Shown here: piece after piece, positions 14,739 through 23,153 of the stretch | Layout: every line of letters begins with the position of its first letter | How positions within the stretch are numbered: the stretch's first letter is position 1 | Origin: Labilithrix sp. | GTDB lineage: Bacteria > Myxococcota_A > Polyangia > Polyangiales > Polyangiaceae | NCBI GenBank assembly: GCA_019637225.1 | Contig: JAHBWC010000091.1 | Span: 1 to 32,229 of the forward strand | Length of the DNA stretch: 32,229 nt | Direction: 5' to 3' | Program-made: the position numbers and the translations under genes | Notes under the pieces: generated by a model | The model's input: the letters and a program-made list of their open reading frames with translations, nothing else | Told to the model about the DNA's origin: nothing | Databases searched by the model: none

Positions 14739-16331
14739 TCACTGCGCGGCGTGCTTGAAGCAGCCGTCCTTCACGCCCGGCGCGAGCGAGTCCTGGTTGC
14801 GCGGGCCGGCGTCGCGGATGAGCGCCGGAGCGAAGCCGGTGAAGAGGATCTGACCGTTGCAGGGGCGCGCCCAGTTCGCCGAGAGCTCCGGATCGCTGAT
14901 CTCCTTCCAGTAGTTCTGCGAGATGTCGATCGAGCCCTGCCGGTGGACGGTGCTGACCTCCTGGCCGGCGTCGTTGTTGTTGCCGTAGACGTTGTTCTCG
15001 CGGAAGAACGACTCCGGCGCGAGCGCGGCGCCCCAGATGAGCAGCGCCTGCTGCTTGTTGTTCACGAGGTTCGACTTCGAGATCTGGACGAGGACGTCCG
15101 AGCCGTTGATGAAGACGCCGTGCGTCTCGTTCTCGACGATGTCGGTGTGGGTGATGATCGGATCGTGCCAGCGCGGCGGCTGCGGGGCCGATCCGCACGA
15201 CGAGACCGGGTTCGCGCCGTCGACCTGCATGCCGACGCCGTTCTCGCGGATGACCGAGTCATGGACCTCCATCTTCTGCGCGTTGGCGAGGTGGAGGCCG
15301 CGCTGGAAGCCCTTCACGAGCGCGCGGGTGAAGGTCGCCTCGACGTCCGCTTGCGCGCGGATGCCGGCCTCGCTGCGCTGGCCCTGCATCGTGACGCCCT
15401 GGATGAGCGAGTCGGTGACGACGACGTTGCCGCCGTTCGGGATGTCGACGCCGATGCGCGCCTTCTCGATGACGACGTTCTTCATCGAGTTGCCCTTGCT
15501 CTTGATCACGATGCCGCCCCAGCCGCGGTCGTTCTTGAACGAGGTGAACGCGACGGGCGCCTCCTTCGTGCCGGCGGCCTGGAGGAGACCCTCGATGTTG
15601 AGCGACACGGTGCCGAACCCGCTGTTCGGGTTCTGCGGGTCGATGTAGTTGCCCTTCACGGTGACGCCGGGCTGGATCGTGAGCGTCGAGCCCTCGGGGA
15701 CGGTCGCGCTCTCGAGCACGACGACCTCGCACTGATCCCACTTCGTGTTGCCCTCGATCTTTGCGCCCTGGACGAAGAGCTGACCGGCGGTGCACGGCTT
15801 GTCGAAGTTGGCGCGCTGGCACTGGAAGTCCGTGCCTTCGCACGAGAGCGTCAGCTTGTACGAGCCCTCGCCGGTGTCTTCGTTCGACATGAACGTCACG
15901 AGGTAGTTCTGATCGCGCTCGGCCTGGAAGCTGACGGGCGGGGCGGGGGCCTCACCGTTGGGGCCGTCGTCGCTCGCCACGACCTTCGCGCCGCGCGAGG
16001 TCTTGCTGGCGAACGGCGCGTTGACGACGAGCTGCGTGTCGAGCGGCGCGTTGAGATCGTCGCGTCGGGCGTCGCTGCCGCCCTTGGCCTCGAGCTTGAC
16101 CGTGAGCTTGGCGCCGGCCTTGAGCGGCACCACGTACCCGTACGCGCGCACGCGCGGATCGAACTGGCCTTCGATCGTGGCGTTCGGCCCGATCGTGTCG
16201 ACGATCTTGGCGTTGCGCTCGATCGCTTCACCGATGTCCGTGCCCGTGCCGGCCTCCTCGGTCGAACAGGCGGCCGTCAGGACGGCGGCAAGGGCGGGGA
16301 GGGCGAGAACGGCGAGTCGGTGCGTGCGCAT
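14739..16331 (-). CDS. Lipoprotein with right-handed parallel beta-helix
   Basis: The protein has 530 residues. The signal peptide MRTHRLAVLALPALAAV ends in lipobox LTAAC (Cys22). Residues about 40-185 look like a PPC-type beta-sandwich (hydrophobic strands, ASDDGPNG loop, then YKLTLSC). From about residue 200 to 500 the chain shows beta-helix rungs of the kind in GWGGIVIKSKGNSMKNVVIE and HTDIVENETHGVFINGSDV, with Asn-rich turns. Such folds bind or cleave polysaccharide, but no pectate-lyase active site is evident, so the role is unknown; surface carbohydrate binding is the best guess. ATG 16331 has GAGGAAA upstream and starts a good signal peptide; ATG 16391 would spoil it. It is transcribed alone, with an AT-richer leader (about 16400-16440) that may hold its promoter. 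Confidence 0.82.
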   Translation of the reverse strand: MRTHRLAVLALPALAAVLTAACSTEEAGTGTDIGEAIERNAKIVDTIGPNATIEGQFDPRVRAYGYVVPLKAGAKLTVKLEAKGGSDARRDDLNAPLDTQLVVNAPFASKTSRGAKVVASDDGPNGEAPAPPVSFQAERDQNYLVTFMSNEDTGEGSYKLTLSCEGTDFQCQRANFDKPCTAGQLFVQGAKIEGNTKWDQCEVVVLESATVPEGSTLTIQPGVTVKGNYIDPQNPNSGFGTVSLNIEGLLQAAGTKEAPVAFTSFKNDRGWGGIVIKSKGNSMKNVVIEKARIGVDIPNGGNVVVTDSLIQGVTMQGQRSEAGIRAQADVEATFTRALVKGFQRGLHLANAQKMEVHDSVIRENGVGMQVDGANPVSSCGSAPQPPRWHDPIITHTDIVENETHGVFINGSDVLVQISKSNLVNNKQQALLIWGAALAPESFFRENNVYGNNNDAGQEVSTVHRQGSIDISQNYWKEISDPELSANWARPCNGQILFTGFAPALIRDAGPRNQDSLAPGVKDGCFKHAAQ

Positions 16332-16572
16332 AGGGGCTTTCCTCGAAGGTGCGAAGGGGGTGGAGAACCGATGATGCCCACGTGTACGCACACCTCGTAC
16401 CTAATCTTCCCTCGCCAAATGCAGCCAAATTCGAGGGTACGAGAGTCGTCGAGGATCCGATGGCGGGCTACGGCCGATCCACCGTGCGCGCTCGAGCGTA
16501 CCGGCGGGAGGACCGGCGCGCGGGCGCGGCCTCCCCGCCGCGATGCCCAGGCGACGCAGGCGCGCCTCTCGC

Positions 16573-17703
16573 TCAGCGGACGGGCAGCCGGAGGATCGCG
16601 CCCGAGCCGCCCGCGTCGCCGGCGGCCTTGCCCGAGACGTAAGCCCAGCCGTCCGCGATCGCGAGGGCGGTCGGCTCGTCGAGGCCGGTGAGCCTCCCCA
16701 CGACGGTCGCCGCGCCGCCGCTGCGCGGGACCTTCCGCAAGGTCAGGTCGGCGCCGCTGACGAAGTACACGTCGTCGCCGTGTCGAGCGAACACGCCCGG
16801 CGCGACGTCGGCCGCCAGCAGCGTCGTCGTCGACGCGCCCTTCGCGACCCGGAAGAGGCCGAACTGGTGGGAGATGATCCCGGTGCCGAGGAGCTGGTCA
16901 TCGTCGTCCGCGAGGTGGTTGAACCCAGGGCCGCTGAAGGTGACCTCCTGGTGCGCGCCGGCCTTGCGCGGGACGGTGACGATCTTCGGCTTGTTGGCGG
17001 CGCCGAAGGTGGCGACGTACACGTTGGCGCGATCGACCGTCATCGCGATCGCCCGCCCTTCGTGGTCGCCGACGCGCGTGAGCTCGTCGCCTGCCACGCG
17101 TGAGACGGCGAAGCGCTTGGGGTCGAGCTTCTCGGCGAGGAAGAGACCGCCGTCCGCCGCGACGAGCGCGACGAACGTGCCGGCGCGAACGTTCCGTACG
17201 GTGCACGGCGTCTTCTCGCGCGAGCACGCAAAGACGCCGCGCTTGCTCGCGTCGCCGCCCTCCGTGCTCGGGAGCGAGCCGCCCCCGTCGAGCCATACGA
17301 CGTCGGCGCCGGAGAGCGCGAGCTGCGAGGGCGCCTCGCGGCCGGTCGCGAGGATCTCGCGCTCCCCGCCGTCGTGCGGCACGCGGGCGACCGTGCCGGT
17401 CGCCTTGTCGGCGAAGTAGACGTGCGTGGCGTCGATCGCGAGCGAGCCAGGCTCGCCGAGCCCGTGCACGATCGCGGTGCCGGTGGGCGCGTCGACGATC
17501 GCGCTCGACCCCGGCGCCGCGCTCGACGTCGAGGCCGCGGACATGCTCGACGCCGGCGCGGCGTCTTCGCCGGACCCGGACCGAGGGGCGCGCCCGCAGT
17601 CGGAGCATCCGGTCGCCCAGGTTCCGGTCGCGATCGCGAGGGCGACGAGCCCGCGCGTCGGTGCGCGGGTGAGGCGGAACGGGGAGCGATCGCGCGGGCT
17701 CAA
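16573..17703 (-). CDS. Lipoprotein, predicted beta-propeller
   Basis: The protein has 376 residues. A signal peptide with lipobox ATGC (Cys33) is followed by a Ser/Ala linker to about residue 68. The rest shows repeating blades such as LAIDATHVYFADKATGTVARV, MTVDRANVYVATFGAANKP and RHGDDVYFVSGADLTLRKV: a short beta motif D-x-x-x-V-Y-F/V with a basic-loop exit, typical of six- or seven-bladed propellers of the NHL/YVTN kind. No catalytic residues are recognisable; a binding or scaffold role in the envelope is inferred. The start is TTG 17703, whose T-TGA overlaps the stop of the upstream DUF4412-like gene. It is accepted because it alone gives a complete lipoprotein signal. Translation is probably coupled to the gene before it. 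Confidence 0.78.
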   Translation of the reverse strand: MSPRDRSPFRLTRAPTRGLVALAIATGTWATGCSDCGRAPRSGSGEDAAPASSMSAASTSSAAPGSSAIVDAPTGTAIVHGLGEPGSLAIDATHVYFADKATGTVARVPHDGGEREILATGREAPSQLALSGADVVWLDGGGSLPSTEGGDASKRGVFACSREKTPCTVRNVRAGTFVALVAADGGLFLAEKLDPKRFAVSRVAGDELTRVGDHEGRAIAMTVDRANVYVATFGAANKPKIVTVPRKAGAHQEVTFSGPGFNHLADDDDQLLGTGIISHQFGLFRVAKGASTTTLLAADVAPGVFARHGDDVYFVSGADLTLRKVPRSGGAATVVGRLTGLDEPTALAIADGWAYVSGKAAGDAGGSGAILRLPVR

Positions 17704-18584
17704 CGCGCGCGCGTCTTCGGCGCCGCGTTGGGGTTACCGGGAAGGCCGGGGAGCCCGTTGAGACCGCCCATCATCGCGGCCATGTCGATGACGCGATAGT
17801 CGGGCGGGACGACGAAGCGCGAGTCGTCGAGCTTCTTCTTGTCCACCTTGGTCGCCTCCATCCGCGTCTCTTCGGCGCCGGCCGCGTCGAAGGTGATGGC
17901 GCGGAGAGGAAAGCGGTTCGCCTCGGTCGCGACGGCCGCGAGCGTCAGCTCGGGCGAAGACCACCCGAGATCGCCGAGGTCGACCCACGTGATGCCCTCG
18001 GCGACGCAGACCTCGGTCTTCTTCCCGTCGGCCGTGACGTTCCAGACGTCGCACGAGTAGCCGGCGACGACGTCCTTCTTGCCGGTCTTGTCGATCTTCG
18101 GCGGGGAGCTCGGCAGGGCGGGCGTGCCCTTGGGTGCGTTCGGCAGCCCCGGGAGCTGCCCCTTCGGCAGGCTCTTCATCTTCTCGAGGTCGAGGAGCAT
18201 CGCCGTCTTCTGCGCCGGTACGAGGAGCCAGCCCTTCTTCGACGGCGGGTCGAGGATGATCGCTCCGGCCTGCGCGGGCGTCGGGGTCTTGCTCGGGGCG
18301 TCGACGAGGTCGACGCGGTAGCGGGGCTTCTTGATCCCCATGACGATCTGCGCCGGCCCGTCCGTCGTGGGCTTGCCCCTCGTGGTGAGCGTCGAGGTGA
18401 TCTCTCCCTCGAAGTCGGAGCCGAAGAACGACGCGAGGCCGCCGCCCGCGCCCGGCGCCGGCGTGGCGGCGTCGGCGTCGCCCTTGTTCATCGCCGCTTT
18501 GAGCTTGTCGCAGCCCGACGACAGGAGGCCGAGGCCGAGGCACCCGGCGAGGAGCGCCCCGCGCCTCGCGCGACGAGCCGGCAT
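17700..18584 (-). CDS. DUF4412-like lipoprotein
   Basis: The protein has 294 residues. The short signal peptide ends in lipobox LSSGC (Cys25), followed by an Ala/Gly linker. From about residue 45 it resembles the DUF4412 group: an N-terminal FEGEIT strand, a hydrophobic beta-rich core with ARIILDP-like and KTAMLLDLEKM segments, the Cys pair in AGYSCDVWNV and TEVCVAEG, and a C-terminal VPPDYRVIDM. The fold may be related to periplasmic lipid- or sugar-binding proteins; the function is unknown. A Gly/Leu/Pro-rich tail (NGLPGLPGNP) follows. ATG 18584 overlaps the pckG stop in TGATG, and its own stop overlaps the start of the propeller gene. All three genes are therefore probably on one transcript and translationally coupled. 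Confidence 0.78.
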   Translation of the reverse strand: MPARRARRGALLAGCLGLGLLSSGCDKLKAAMNKGDADAATPAPGAGGGLASFFGSDFEGEITSTLTTRGKPTTDGPAQIVMGIKKPRYRVDLVDAPSKTPTPAQAGAIILDPPSKKGWLLVPAQKTAMLLDLEKMKSLPKGQLPGLPNAPKGTPALPSSPPKIDKTGKKDVVAGYSCDVWNVTADGKKTEVCVAEGITWVDLGDLGWSSPELTLAAVATEANRFPLRAITFDAAGAEETRMEATKVDKKKLDDSRFVVPPDYRVIDMAAMMGGLNGLPGLPGNPNAAPKTRAR

Positions 18585-20395
18585 CAGCCGTGGCCGCCCT
18601 TGACCGCCTCGATGCGCGCGAGGAGCAGCTCCATGTGGAGCTTCAGCGCGCGCGGCATCGACGGGCCGATTTTCTCGAAGAACTCGCTGTAGGAGGTGAT
18701 CTCTTTCTCCCACTCGTCGAGGTCGATGTGCGTCGCGTCGTCGACCTTCTCGTGCGAGATGTCGAGGCCGGAGAGGTCGAGGTCACCCGCCTTCGGCACC
18801 CAGCCGAAGAGCGTCTCCTGGCCGCCGACGCGGAGCCGCGCGCGATCGACGATCCACTTGAGGACGCGCATGTTCTCGCCGAAGCCCGGCCAGAGGAACT
18901 TGCCTTCCTTGCTCTTCCTGAACCAATTCACGAGGAAGAACTTCGGCGGCTGCGTCAGCGCCGACTGCATCTGGAGCCAGTGCTGGAAGTACTCGCCCAT
19001 GTTGTAGCCGCAGAAGGGGAGCATCGCGAACGGGTCGCGGCGAACGATGCCGACCTTGCCGGTCGCCGCTGCGGTCGTCTCCGAGCCGAGCGTGGCGCCG
19101 AAGAAGACGCCGTGCATCCACGAGAACGCCTGCATGACGAGCGGGATGGTCGTCGCGCGGCGGCCGCCGAAGATGATCGCGCTGATCGGCACGCCCTCGG
19201 GATCGTCGTAGAAGCGCGAGAGGCAGGGGTTGTTGGTCGCCGGCGCGGTGAAGCGCGCGTTCGGGTGCGCGGCCTTCTCCGTCGACTTCGGGCTCCATTC
19301 GTTGCCCTTCCAGTCGATGAGCTCCGGCGGGACCGGACCGTCCTTGCCCTCCCACCAGACGTCTCCGTCGGGCGTGCGCGCGACGTTCGTGAAGATGGTG
19401 TCGCGCATGACGGTCGTCATGGCGTTCGGGTTCGAGTCGTAGCTCGTGCCCGGCGCGACGCCGAAGTAGCCGAACTCCGGGTTCACCGCGTAGAGGCGGC
19501 CGTCGTCGCCGACGCGCATCCACGCGATGTCGTCGCCAACGGTCCAGATCTTCCAGCCCTTGAAGCGCTTGGGCGGGATCATCATCGCGAAGTTCGTCTT
19601 GCCGCACGCGCTCGGGAACGCCGCGGCGACGTAGGTCATCTCGCCCTCGGGGCTCTCGACGCCGAGGATGAGCATGTGCTCGGCGAGCCAGCCCTCCTTC
19701 TTGCCGAGGTAGCTGCCGATGCGGAGCGCGAGGCACTTCTTGCCGAGCAGGACGTTGCCGCCGTAGCCGGAGCCCACGGACCAGATCGTGTTGTCCTGCG
19801 GGAAGTGGCAGATGAAGCGGCGCTCCGGGTTGCAATCGAGCGTCGAGTGCAGACCGCGGTTGAAGTCGTTCGACGCGCCGAGCATGTCGAGCGCGATCTT
19901 CCCCATGCGGGTCATGATCCGCATGTTGAGCACGACGTAGATGCTGTCGGTCAGCTCGACGCCGACCTTCGACATCTTCGAGCCCGCCGGACCCATGATG
20001 TACGGGACGACGTACATCGTGCGGCCCTTCATCGAGCCCTCGAACAGCTTGCCGAGCTTGGCGTAGGCCTCGGCGGGGGCCATCCAGTTGTTCGTGGGGC
20101 CGGCCTCGTCCTTCGTCGGCGTGCAGATGAACGTGAGCTGCTCGACGCGCGCGACGTCGTTCGGGTTCGAGCGGTGGAGGTAGCAGCCCGGGAGCTTCTC
20201 CGGGTTGAGCGGCTCGAGGATCTTCTGCGCGACCGCCTCGTCCGTGAGGCGCCGCTTCTCGGTCTCGCTGCCGTCGCACCACACGATACGGTCGGGCTTC
20301 GTGAGGGCGGCCATCTCGGCGACCCACTTGAGGAGGTGCTCGTTCGTCGTCAGCGGCGTACCGGACGGATCCTGCGGGATTGAGGCAGCACTCAT
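18584..20395 (-). CDS. pckG: Phosphoenolpyruvate carboxykinase (GTP)
   Basis: This 603-residue enzyme interconverts oxaloacetate plus GTP with PEP plus CO2 plus GDP, the entry step of gluconeogenesis. Length and sequence fit the GTP-dependent class rather than the shorter ATP class: the kinase loop FPSACGKTNFAM (260-271), YGGNVLLGKKC, SNPNDVARVEQLT and the C-terminal FGENMRVLKWI are characteristic. ATG 20395 is the only convincing start (MSAASIPQDPSG); frames extending upstream lack homology, and the ribosome site is weak. The gene is divergent from a crotonase gene across 237 bases. Its stop overlaps the start of a lipoprotein gene, an odd partner for a cytosolic metabolic enzyme. Confidence 0.97.
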   Translation of the reverse strand: MSAASIPQDPSGTPLTTNEHLLKWVAEMAALTKPDRIVWCDGSETEKRRLTDEAVAQKILEPLNPEKLPGCYLHRSNPNDVARVEQLTFICTPTKDEAGPTNNWMAPAEAYAKLGKLFEGSMKGRTMYVVPYIMGPAGSKMSKVGVELTDSIYVVLNMRIMTRMGKIALDMLGASNDFNRGLHSTLDCNPERRFICHFPQDNTIWSVGSGYGGNVLLGKKCLALRIGSYLGKKEGWLAEHMLILGVESPEGEMTYVAAAFPSACGKTNFAMMIPPKRFKGWKIWTVGDDIAWMRVGDDGRLYAVNPEFGYFGVAPGTSYDSNPNAMTTVMRDTIFTNVARTPDGDVWWEGKDGPVPPELIDWKGNEWSPKSTEKAAHPNARFTAPATNNPCLSRFYDDPEGVPISAIIFGGRRATTIPLVMQAFSWMHGVFFGATLGSETTAAATGKVGIVRRDPFAMLPFCGYNMGEYFQHWLQMQSALTQPPKFFLVNWFRKSKEGKFLWPGFGENMRVLKWIVDRARLRVGGQETLFGWVPKAGDLDLSGLDISHEKVDDATHIDLDEWEKEITSYSEFFEKIGPSMPRALKLHMELLLARIEAVKGGHG

Positions 20396-20632
20396 GGTGC
20401 CCGTCTTTACCGCAGCTTTCGGAGCGACGCATCTCCCTTCCTTGCCGTTCAAAGCTCTACCCAGGATGCGGCGGATTTTCCCGCCCCGCGCGTCCGCGTC
20501 GCGGGCGCGCTCCGAGCCGACACTCAGGCGAGCGTGGCGAATCGCGCACGGGGCGCGAGGGCGAAATCCAGCGGCCTCCGGCGCCGCCGAGGGTTCGCGC
20601 GTGGGCTCACGTGCGCTATCCCGTCGCGAGCC

Positions 20633-21331
20633 ATGAAGACGATCCTCCTCTCCGGCGCAGGCAAGAACGCGCTCTCCACGTCGTTGATGCAGCGGACGCT
20701 CGCGGAGGTCCGCGAGGCGAAGCACGAGCCGATCTTCCTTACGGGGGACGGCGACGCGTTCTCCGCGGGGCTCAACCTGAAGGAGGTGTCGAACCTCGAC
20801 GTCGCGGGCATGACGACGTTCCTCGAGACCCTCGAGCAGCTCGTCGAGGCGCTCTACGCGCATCCGGCTCCCGTGGTCGCCTGGGTGAACGGCCACGCGA
20901 TCGCCGGCGGCTGCGTGCTCGCCCTCACCGCCGACATCCGCGTCATGACCGGGCGCGAGGGCGCGCGCATCGGCCTCAACGAGGTCGCGCTCGGCCTTCG
21001 CTTCCCGCCGCTGACGTTCGCGATGGTGCGGGCGCGCCTCACTCCGCCCGCGCTCGAGCGCGTGCTCCTCGAGGCTGCGCTCTACGAGGCCGGCGACGCC
21101 CGCGCGCTCGGGCTCGTCGACCTCGTCGGCGAGGAGTCCGTCGCGCGCGCGATGCTCTCGAAGCTGGCCTCGCACCCGGCCGACATCTACGCCGCGACGA
21201 AGCTCCTGCTCCGGCCGCGCCTCGAGGTCACCGACGCCGACCGGACGCGTTTCCGCGAGGATACGATCCCGTACTGGGCCTCGCCCGAGCGCCGCGCCGC
21301 GCTGCTCTCCGTGCTCGAGCGCCGGCGCTGA
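20633..21331 (+). CDS. Crotonase-family protein, enoyl-CoA hydratase/isomerase-like
   Basis: This 232-residue protein is slightly shorter than typical crotonases (about 260). The oxyanion-hole segments DAFSAGLNLKEV (41-52) and GHAIAGGCVLAL (87-98) are clear. Glu117 in RIGLNEVALGL corresponds to the glutamate of delta3,delta2-enoyl-CoA isomerases, whereas the second glutamate region of true hydratases (GAGG-Q-R-type loop) is replaced by RFPPLTFAMVRARL. It is therefore more like the isomerase type than a classic hydratase, and the exact acyl-CoA substrate is unknown. ATG 20633 is chosen because the homology starts there; the open frame to 20534 is Arg/Ala-rich and lacks similarity. It is divergent from pckG and convergent with the TgpA-type gene. 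Confidence 0.85.
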   Translation: MKTILLSGAGKNALSTSLMQRTLAEVREAKHEPIFLTGDGDAFSAGLNLKEVSNLDVAGMTTFLETLEQLVEALYAHPAPVVAWVNGHAIAGGCVLALTADIRVMTGREGARIGLNEVALGLRFPPLTFAMVRARLTPPALERVLLEAALYEAGDARALGLVDLVGEESVARAMLSKLASHPADIYAATKLLLRPRLEVTDADRTRFREDTIPYWASPERRAALLSVLERRR

Positions 21332-21336
21332 CGCGG

Positions 21337-21356
21337 CGCCGCGGCGAGGCGCGGCG
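21337..21356. terminator. GC-rich hairpin between convergent genes
   Basis: CGCCGCG pairs with CGCGGCG around GCGAGG in the 45-base gap between the crotonase and transglutaminase stops. There is no T-tract. The position is right for a terminator, but such stems are common by chance at this GC content. Confidence 0.28.
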
Positions 21357-21376
21357 GCTCGAGCGCCGTCGCCGGA

Positions 21377-23149
21377 TCACGTCGTGCCCGTCGGGCCGGC
21401 GGCGTCCCCGCGGGCCCGCCGAACGGCGCGCGCGGCGCGATCGACCGCGCGCACGACGACCGCCTCGTCGCCGACGCCGCCGTAGCGGAGGCCCGCGTAG
21501 TCGAGCAGCGCCGCCTCTGCGTCGCGCGCCCAGGACGCCTTCACCTCGCCGAGCCGCCGCGCGAACGCCTCGATCGGCTCCGACTCGGCGCGCGCGTGGC
21601 CGGCGCTCGCGAGGGCACCCGTGAGGAGCTCGAAGCACGGGAGCGGCAGACCGTGCGCCTCGGCGTCGCGCGTCCGGCGGCGCCGCAGGCGGACGCGGCC
21701 GCCGAGCCAGCGGACGCCGAGGAGGAGCGCCGCCGTCCCCGCGAGCAGCGCCGCCGTGCCGAGCAGCCCGAGCGCGACGAGCGCGCCGACGACGCGATCG
21801 AGCGCGATCGAGAGGAGATCGCCGGCGTGGTCGAGCGCGCCTGCGGGCCGCCCGAGCGACTCGCTCGCCGGCGTCGGGTCCCAGCCGCGCCACGCGCCGT
21901 CGATCCAGGCCTCGACCCACGCGTGGGCGTCGCGATCGCGCACGACCGCGCGTCCGGTGAGCGGGTTGACCTCGGTGACGCGGTAGCCGCCCACGACGCG
22001 CGCCGGGATCCCCTGGGTCCGCGCCATGAGCACCATCGCCGACGCGAACATCTCGCAGTGTCCGGCGCGGTGCACCGTGACGAAGTCGACGATCGGATCG
22101 ACGCCCGCCTGGCGCGGCACGGCGAGCGAGTACTCGAAGCGCCCGAGCTCGCGCTGGATCGCCTCGAGCTTGTCGCGTGGGGTCGCCGCCGAGGCCGTCC
22201 AGCCGGCGGCGATCGTCGCGAGCGAGCTCCTCACGGGGGCTGGCACGTCGAGGTCGTGCGCCGTCGGCACGAGCACCGGCGCGGGCGGGACCGCGCAGCC
22301 ATCGACGCGGAGCGAGAGCGTCGGCGGTGTGTCGCCCCGGCCGCGACGCGCGACGCCGAACGCGTCGATCTCGACCTTCCCCGACGACACGCGGAGGTCG
22401 CACGCGCCCGCGGGGAGGAACCAGCGCATGTCGCTCCCTTCCGGAGCGCCGCGTACGAGCGTGATGCGCGTCGTCGCCGCGTCGAGCGGCGCCCCGGCGG
22501 GCACCGTCGCGAGCGCGCGTCCGTCCTCGGTCGTGAGCCAGTAGGGCGGCGCGTAGCGATCGTAGACGGCTCCGCGGAGGTACTCGGGGCGCGGGCCGTC
22601 GATCCGCATCACGATGGCGTCGCTCGCGAGCATGCCGCGCGTCGAGCCGAGCACCATCGTGGTCGAGAACGCCGTTGTCTCCGCGCCGTCGGCTCCGAAC
22701 ATCGCGCTGATGCGCCGCTCGATGCGCTCGGCGAGGCGCGGGAGCCCGTAGACGAGGCCCGCGGCGATCGAGGCGGCGACGCCCACGAGGATGGCGAGCG
22801 AGCCGAGCGAGGCCCGCGGGGATGGGCGGCCTTCCTGCGCCGGCGCCGCGCGGGCGGCGCGCATCGACGCGAGGCACGCCAGCGAGCAGAAGAGGCAAGC
22901 GACGCCGTACGGGACGCCAGCGTCGATCTGGCCGGCCGCGGTCATGGCCGCGATTGCCGCCACGACCGTGGCGTGGGCGCGGACGTCGCTCCGCCTGAAG
23001 AGGGCCGCCGCGCCCCACGCGAAGACGACGCACGCGATCGCGATGGCGCGCGCGGTGGCGCCGAGCGGGCGCGTGGCCCCGACCAGGCCGACCACCGCCG
23101 TCGCGCTGAGCGCCGGCAGAAAGCGCGAGGCGAGCGGCGCCCTCAGCAC
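21377..23149 (-). CDS. TgpA-type membrane transglutaminase-like protein
   Basis: The protein has 590 residues. Several hydrophobic segments occupy the N-terminal 135 residues (about 10-28, 33-52, 60-73, 80-97, 115-135), and another lies at about 452-480. Between them is a large periplasmic part with a transglutaminase-like core: Cys365 in RAGHCEMFASAMV, His409 in RDAHAWVEAW and Asp424 in GWDPTP, the complete Cys-His-Asp triad. The following GGYR motif is also typical. The family may hydrolyse or link peptides in the envelope; the substrate is unknown. The start is GTG 23149, four bases after the DUF58 stop, so it belongs to the MoxR-DUF58 operon. The C-terminal cytosolic tail (about 485-590) is Arg/Ala-rich and ends near the crotonase gene. 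Confidence 0.88.
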   Translation of the reverse strand: MLRAPLASRFLPALSATAVVGLVGATRPLGATARAIAIACVVFAWGAAALFRRSDVRAHATVVAAIAAMTAAGQIDAGVPYGVACLFCSLACLASMRAARAAPAQEGRPSPRASLGSLAILVGVAASIAAGLVYGLPRLAERIERRISAMFGADGAETTAFSTTMVLGSTRGMLASDAIVMRIDGPRPEYLRGAVYDRYAPPYWLTTEDGRALATVPAGAPLDAATTRITLVRGAPEGSDMRWFLPAGACDLRVSSGKVEIDAFGVARRGRGDTPPTLSLRVDGCAVPPAPVLVPTAHDLDVPAPVRSSLATIAAGWTASAATPRDKLEAIQRELGRFEYSLAVPRQAGVDPIVDFVTVHRAGHCEMFASAMVLMARTQGIPARVVGGYRVTEVNPLTGRAVVRDRDAHAWVEAWIDGAWRGWDPTPASESLGRPAGALDHAGDLLSIALDRVVGALVALGLLGTAALLAGTAALLLGVRWLGGRVRLRRRRTRDAEAHGLPLPCFELLTGALASAGHARAESEPIEAFARRLGEVKASWARDAEAALLDYAGLRYGGVGDEAVVVRAVDRAARAVRRARGDAAGPTGTT

Positions 23150-23153
23150 GCGA

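Noticed and set aside
18590..20383. 597-codon plus-strand open frame opposite pckG
   Set aside because: It is a shadow of pckG: no domain and no ribosome site, with a protein rich in Val/Asp/Arg typical of antisense frames.
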